NCBI GenBank assembly: GCA_020720525.1
Contig: DYON01000037.1
Location: forward strand, 5,807-14,943
DNA: 9,137 nt
Direction of reading: 5' to 3'
From: Acetofilamentum sp.
GTDB taxonomy: Bacteria; Bacteroidota; Bacteroidia; Bacteroidales; DTU049
Every line of letters begins with the position of its first letter. Position 1 is the first letter of the stretch. The translations under genes were made by a program, and so were the position numbers. Below, piece by piece: positions 6,414 to 9,137 of this stretch. The notes under the pieces were generated by a model. The model saw nothing but the letters and a program-made list of their open reading frames with translations, did no database searches and was not told the DNA's origin.

Positions 6414-8931
6414 AAACTTAATAAAACATATTACCCTTGTTTTTGTACTCGTTGCAACCATTTTGATGTCGGGTTGTAGCACCATTCGCCGCAATCCAGG
6501 AAAAATATTTCTAACAAAAACCAAACTTACTACCGATAACAACGACCTCGATTATTACGATTTATGGGGATTAATTAAGCAAAAGGAGAATCGAAAAATA
6601 TTATATGCCTTCCGTTTTCACACAACGGTTTACAATATTGGCGCATCAATGAAAGATCGCTCGGCTATTAAAGAAAAGAAAATCAGGAAGAAAATAGCCA
6701 AAAAGAAAGAAAAACAAAAAAAGATTATTGCCAAAGGCAAAGAAAAAGTGGCAGAAGCCAAAGAAAAGAACAAGACCTCTATTGAATATAAATATCAAAA
6801 GAAGAAAGAGAAATTCGATGTAAACGAAGCAGAAGAACTTGCCAAATCGAAACGCGGCTTCAGATACGGGCTAATGAATACCGTAGGAGAGGAACCTGTG
6901 TTTTACGATTCGCTGTTAACAAAGCAAAGCATTGAGCAAATGCAGCTTTATTGCCGAAATAACGGTTATTTCAACGCTGAAGTGAGCGACACAGTAAAAT
7001 ATAGGCGAAAAAACAGAAAAGCAAAAATCACTTACAGCATTGAAGCCGGAACGCCCTATACCATCAACAAAATGGAATATGTAACCAGCGATCCAAGCAT
7101 CAGGGCGTATTTGTTGGCTGGTAAAAAAAATGCACTCATTGGTCCCGGAAAAGTTTACAACGAAGACTTGCTCGACAATGAAAGAACACGAATCAACGAC
7201 GATCTGAAAAACCTAGGTTACTACGCCTTCAGCAAATCGTATATTCGTTACGAAATCGACTCTGCATTAGGCAATCATACCCTCGACGTGAAATTGATTG
7301 TAAATCGACCATACAATATTCAGCGCAACGTTAGGGATTCCATTCAATTTTACGACCACCGTCGCTATCAGATTCGAAACATATTTGTGCTTTCGGACTA
7401 TTCAATTACAGGCAACGAGGTTGTGGTTGCCGACACAACAGTGTATGTGAAAACACCTCGAAACAAAACCGATTTCGACACCATCACTTTTGTTCATTTT
7501 GGGAAGTTGCGAGTGAAACCCAAAACCATTTCGCGTAAAATCTTTTTCAGACCGAATTCGTGGTTCAACTTATCCGATGCAAACAAAACCCAGTCCGAGC
7601 TTAGCAATCTGAATGTTTTTAAATACATCAACATTCGTTTTCAGCCCGATTCTATTACCGATCCAATGCAAAAAACGGTACCAATGGATGCGTATATCGA
7701 ATTGAGCATGTCGCCTGTTCAATCTATTAATGTTGAAATTGAAGGCACCAACTCGTCGGGAAACCTTGGCACAGCTGGCAATATTGTTTATAAAAACAAA
7801 AACCTATTTAATGGAGCCGAGCAGTTTACCTACAAAATAAAAGGTGGACTGGAGTTACAAAAATCGGTTTTTAGCAACGAAGACGATGTAATTGGGGGGT
7901 TGCCTTTCAACTCGGCCGAAATAAGCTCCGATGCTACGCTAAGCCGACCTGTGACCAATAATTTGTTTACGCAAAGCAGCCGCCCAATGATACGCTACTC
8001 GATGGGATTTAACTATCAGTTTCGCCCCGACTACCAGCGCTATATCAGCCAGCTCAAAACCACACTCGAATGGCGCGAATCGGAAAATCAAACCATGCAG
8101 GTTTATTTACCAATTAATCTGGTGCGCATTATGCCCGATTCACTTTTTGCTATCCGCATTTCGCAATTTTCGAGAACCATTCGCTACAGCTACGAAGATC
8201 ACTTTATTCCAGGTTTTGGTTTTACTTTGCTAAAAAACACACAAACAAGCCGTAAAGATAAACCCTATCACTATCGAAAACTCAATGTTGAACAAGCAGG
8301 TGTGACGCTTTGGATTGGAAATGGTTTAAATTTTGCTACTCAGGGTGAGGTTTTTAGAGTTCTTGGCATCAATTATTCGCAATATTTTAAAGTTGATTTC
8401 GACTACCGTCACTATATACCACTCCGAGCAGAAAACATGCTGGTTGGACGCGTTTTTGTTGGTGCAGGCTTACCTTATGGAAACAGTGTTTTGCTGCCAT
8501 TCGAAAAAAGCTATTCGGCTTCGGGATCGAACGATGTAAGAGCTTGGAAATTTCGTTCTCTGGGACCAGGAGTTTATTCCGATTCTACTTCTTTCGATCG
8601 CACAGGCGACATCAGCTTGGTGTTGAATCTGGAATATCGATTTCCCATTTTTAGTTGGTTCAAGGGAGCCCTTTTTGTGGATGCGGGAAATGTTTGGACC
8701 ACTTACAGCAACGAAGAATTTCCAGGTGGAGTATTTAAATTTGGTCGTTTCTACAAACAATTAGGAGTTGGACCAGGCTTTGGGCTTCGCATGGATTTCG
8801 ATTTCTTTATTTTTCGAATCGATGCAGCTTTACCCGTTATTGACCCTGCTGAAGCCGAAGGAGAACGCTGGTTGGGATTTACTCGTTTTAACAAAACCAA
8901 TTTTAGTTTTGGTATCGGATATCCTTTCTAA
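6406..8931 (+). CDS. tamL: TamL-type BamA/TamA family outer-membrane lipoprotein
   Basis: The product is 841 aa. Residues 1-24 form a lipoprotein signal with Cys24 as the likely lipidation site (LMSGC-S), as expected for TamL, the lipidated Bacteroidota relative of TamA. A lysine-rich insert follows (86-151, 24 Lys in 66 residues). POTRA-like domains occupy about 155-415: EEPVFYDSLLTKQSIEQMQL opens the first, and RPNSWFNLSDANKTQSELSN lies in the last. The 16-strand Omp85 barrel follows from about 440 to the end. The barrel has the loop-6 motif as SNDVRAW (708-714; VRG[FY] in BamA) and ends in GIGYPF with a terminal Phe, the usual outer-membrane sorting signal. TamL is thought to help assemble outer-membrane proteins with the inner-membrane partner TamB, which is not seen here. 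ATG 6406 places the signal peptide correctly and overlaps the permease gene by eight bases; an upstream in-frame start at 6340 would spoil the signal. Confidence 0.85.
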   Translation: MNKNLIKHITLVFVLVATILMSGCSTIRRNPGKIFLTKTKLTTDNNDLDYYDLWGLIKQKENRKILYAFRFHTTVYNIGASMKDRSAIKEKKIRKKIAKKKEKQKKIIAKGKEKVAEAKEKNKTSIEYKYQKKKEKFDVNEAEELAKSKRGFRYGLMNTVGEEPVFYDSLLTKQSIEQMQLYCRNNGYFNAEVSDTVKYRRKNRKAKITYSIEAGTPYTINKMEYVTSDPSIRAYLLAGKKNALIGPGKVYNEDLLDNERTRINDDLKNLGYYAFSKSYIRYEIDSALGNHTLDVKLIVNRPYNIQRNVRDSIQFYDHRRYQIRNIFVLSDYSITGNEVVVADTTVYVKTPRNKTDFDTITFVHFGKLRVKPKTISRKIFFRPNSWFNLSDANKTQSELSNLNVFKYINIRFQPDSITDPMQKTVPMDAYIELSMSPVQSINVEIEGTNSSGNLGTAGNIVYKNKNLFNGAEQFTYKIKGGLELQKSVFSNEDDVIGGLPFNSAEISSDATLSRPVTNNLFTQSSRPMIRYSMGFNYQFRPDYQRYISQLKTTLEWRESENQTMQVYLPINLVRIMPDSLFAIRISQFSRTIRYSYEDHFIPGFGFTLLKNTQTSRKDKPYHYRKLNVEQAGVTLWIGNGLNFATQGEVFRVLGINYSQYFKVDFDYRHYIPLRAENMLVGRVFVGAGLPYGNSVLLPFEKSYSASGSNDVRAWKFRSLGPGVYSDSTSFDRTGDISLVLNLEYRFPIFSWFKGALFVDAGNVWTTYSNEEFPGGVFKFGRFYKQLGVGPGFGLRMDFDFFIFRIDAALPVIDPAEAEGERWLGFTRFNKTNFSFGIGYPF

Positions 8932-8939
8932 AAGGATAT
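8919..8939 (+). terminator. Hairpin spanning the tamL stop codon
   Basis: ATATCCTTT (8919-8927) pairs perfectly with AAAGGATAT (8931-8939) around a 3-base loop, and the TAA stop (8929-8931) lies in the loop and first stem base. Only a few T residues follow, so it is a weak terminator or an mRNA 3'-end stabiliser. Confidence 0.4.
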
Positions 8940-9091
8940 TTAGGGTCTGCGGCTCAATCGATGGCGGTGTAATTTCTCAATAAAGCGAAGCAAAACCTTT
9001 CTCGGTGGCGTTACAACACAATTCAGTGCAATCAAAGTTGATTTGAGCAAACTACGGAAATGAATAAAAAAACTGCATTCCACGAATTCAC

Positions 9092-9099
9092 TATTTTTG
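9092..9099 (+). promoter_or_regulatory. -7 promoter element for the gene entering at 9115
   Basis: TATTTTTG is a perfect TAnnTTTG match and identical in all eight bases to the peptidase element at 2563. No TTTG is found 17-23 bases upstream, so the -33 part is weak. The start of transcription would be near 9105-9107, about ten bases before the ATG. Confidence 0.5.
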
Positions 9100-9114
9100 C
9101 AAAAACAAAAGTTT

Positions 9115-9137
9115 ATGGAATCAAGCCTGTTTTCGGT
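9115..9137 (+). CDS. Start of an unidentified gene, cut by the window end
   Basis: ATG 9115 opens a frame reading MESSLFS before the window ends. The only support is the -7 element 15 bases upstream and the A-rich leader (AAAAACAAAAGTTT). Too little is present to name a product. Positions 8940-9091 before it hold no open frame I can support, only a 6-bp inverted repeat (AATCAA-AG-TTGATT, 9030-9043). Confidence 0.45.

Noticed and set aside
9030..9043. AATCAA-AG-TTGATT as an operator
   Set aside because: A 6-bp inverted repeat in AT-rich DNA is expected by chance and it is not positioned on the -7 element.

Overview
The window looks like ordinary chromosome of a low-GC member of the Bacteroidota, probably an environmental or uncultured lineage near the Bacteroidales. 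Three things point there: Bacteroidota-type -7 promoter elements (TAnnTTTG) before genes at 2563 and 9092, A-rich translation starts without clear Shine-Dalgarno sequences, and a lipoprotein version of the TamA-like outer-membrane protein (TamL type). All recognisable genes are on the + strand. I see no phage, transposase, CRISPR, tRNA or rRNA.

Layout. Positions 1-137 hold a perfect 58-bp direct repeat (79-bp period), C-rich with nested 11-bp repeats; the left end is cut by the window. A two-gene unit follows: an AI-2E-family membrane transporter/permease (202-1350) and, one base later, a radical SAM/SPASM protein (1352-2338), with a possible terminator near 2440-2467. Next is an apparently single-gene unit, an M20-family metallodipeptidase (2591-3952), with a good Bacteroidota promoter (2538-2570) and a strong intrinsic terminator (3962-4001). 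Then comes a tightly packed series: uracil phosphoribosyltransferase upp (4045-4695), a small multi-pass membrane protein of unknown function (4708-5172), a MacB/FtsX-type ABC transporter permease (5169-6413) and a TamL/BamA-like outer-membrane lipoprotein (6406-8931). The last three genes overlap by 4 and 8 bases, so they are very likely co-translated. A hairpin spans the tamL stop codon, and after about 180 bases a new promoter element precedes the first codons of a gene that runs off the window (9115 onward).

How they may work together. The unit from upp to tamL pairs a pyrimidine salvage enzyme with three envelope proteins. The permease and TamL could both serve the envelope (export or release from the inner membrane, and outer-membrane protein assembly), but the window has neither an ABC ATPase for the permease nor a TamB partner for TamL. 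The M20 peptidase and the radical SAM unit look independent.

I did not find a clearly novel system. The most interesting points are the exact tandem repeat at the left edge, the uncharacterised small membrane protein translationally coupled to an orphan ABC permease and TamL, and a 66-residue lysine-rich insert in TamL. All assignments come from reading motifs by eye; no database search was run.
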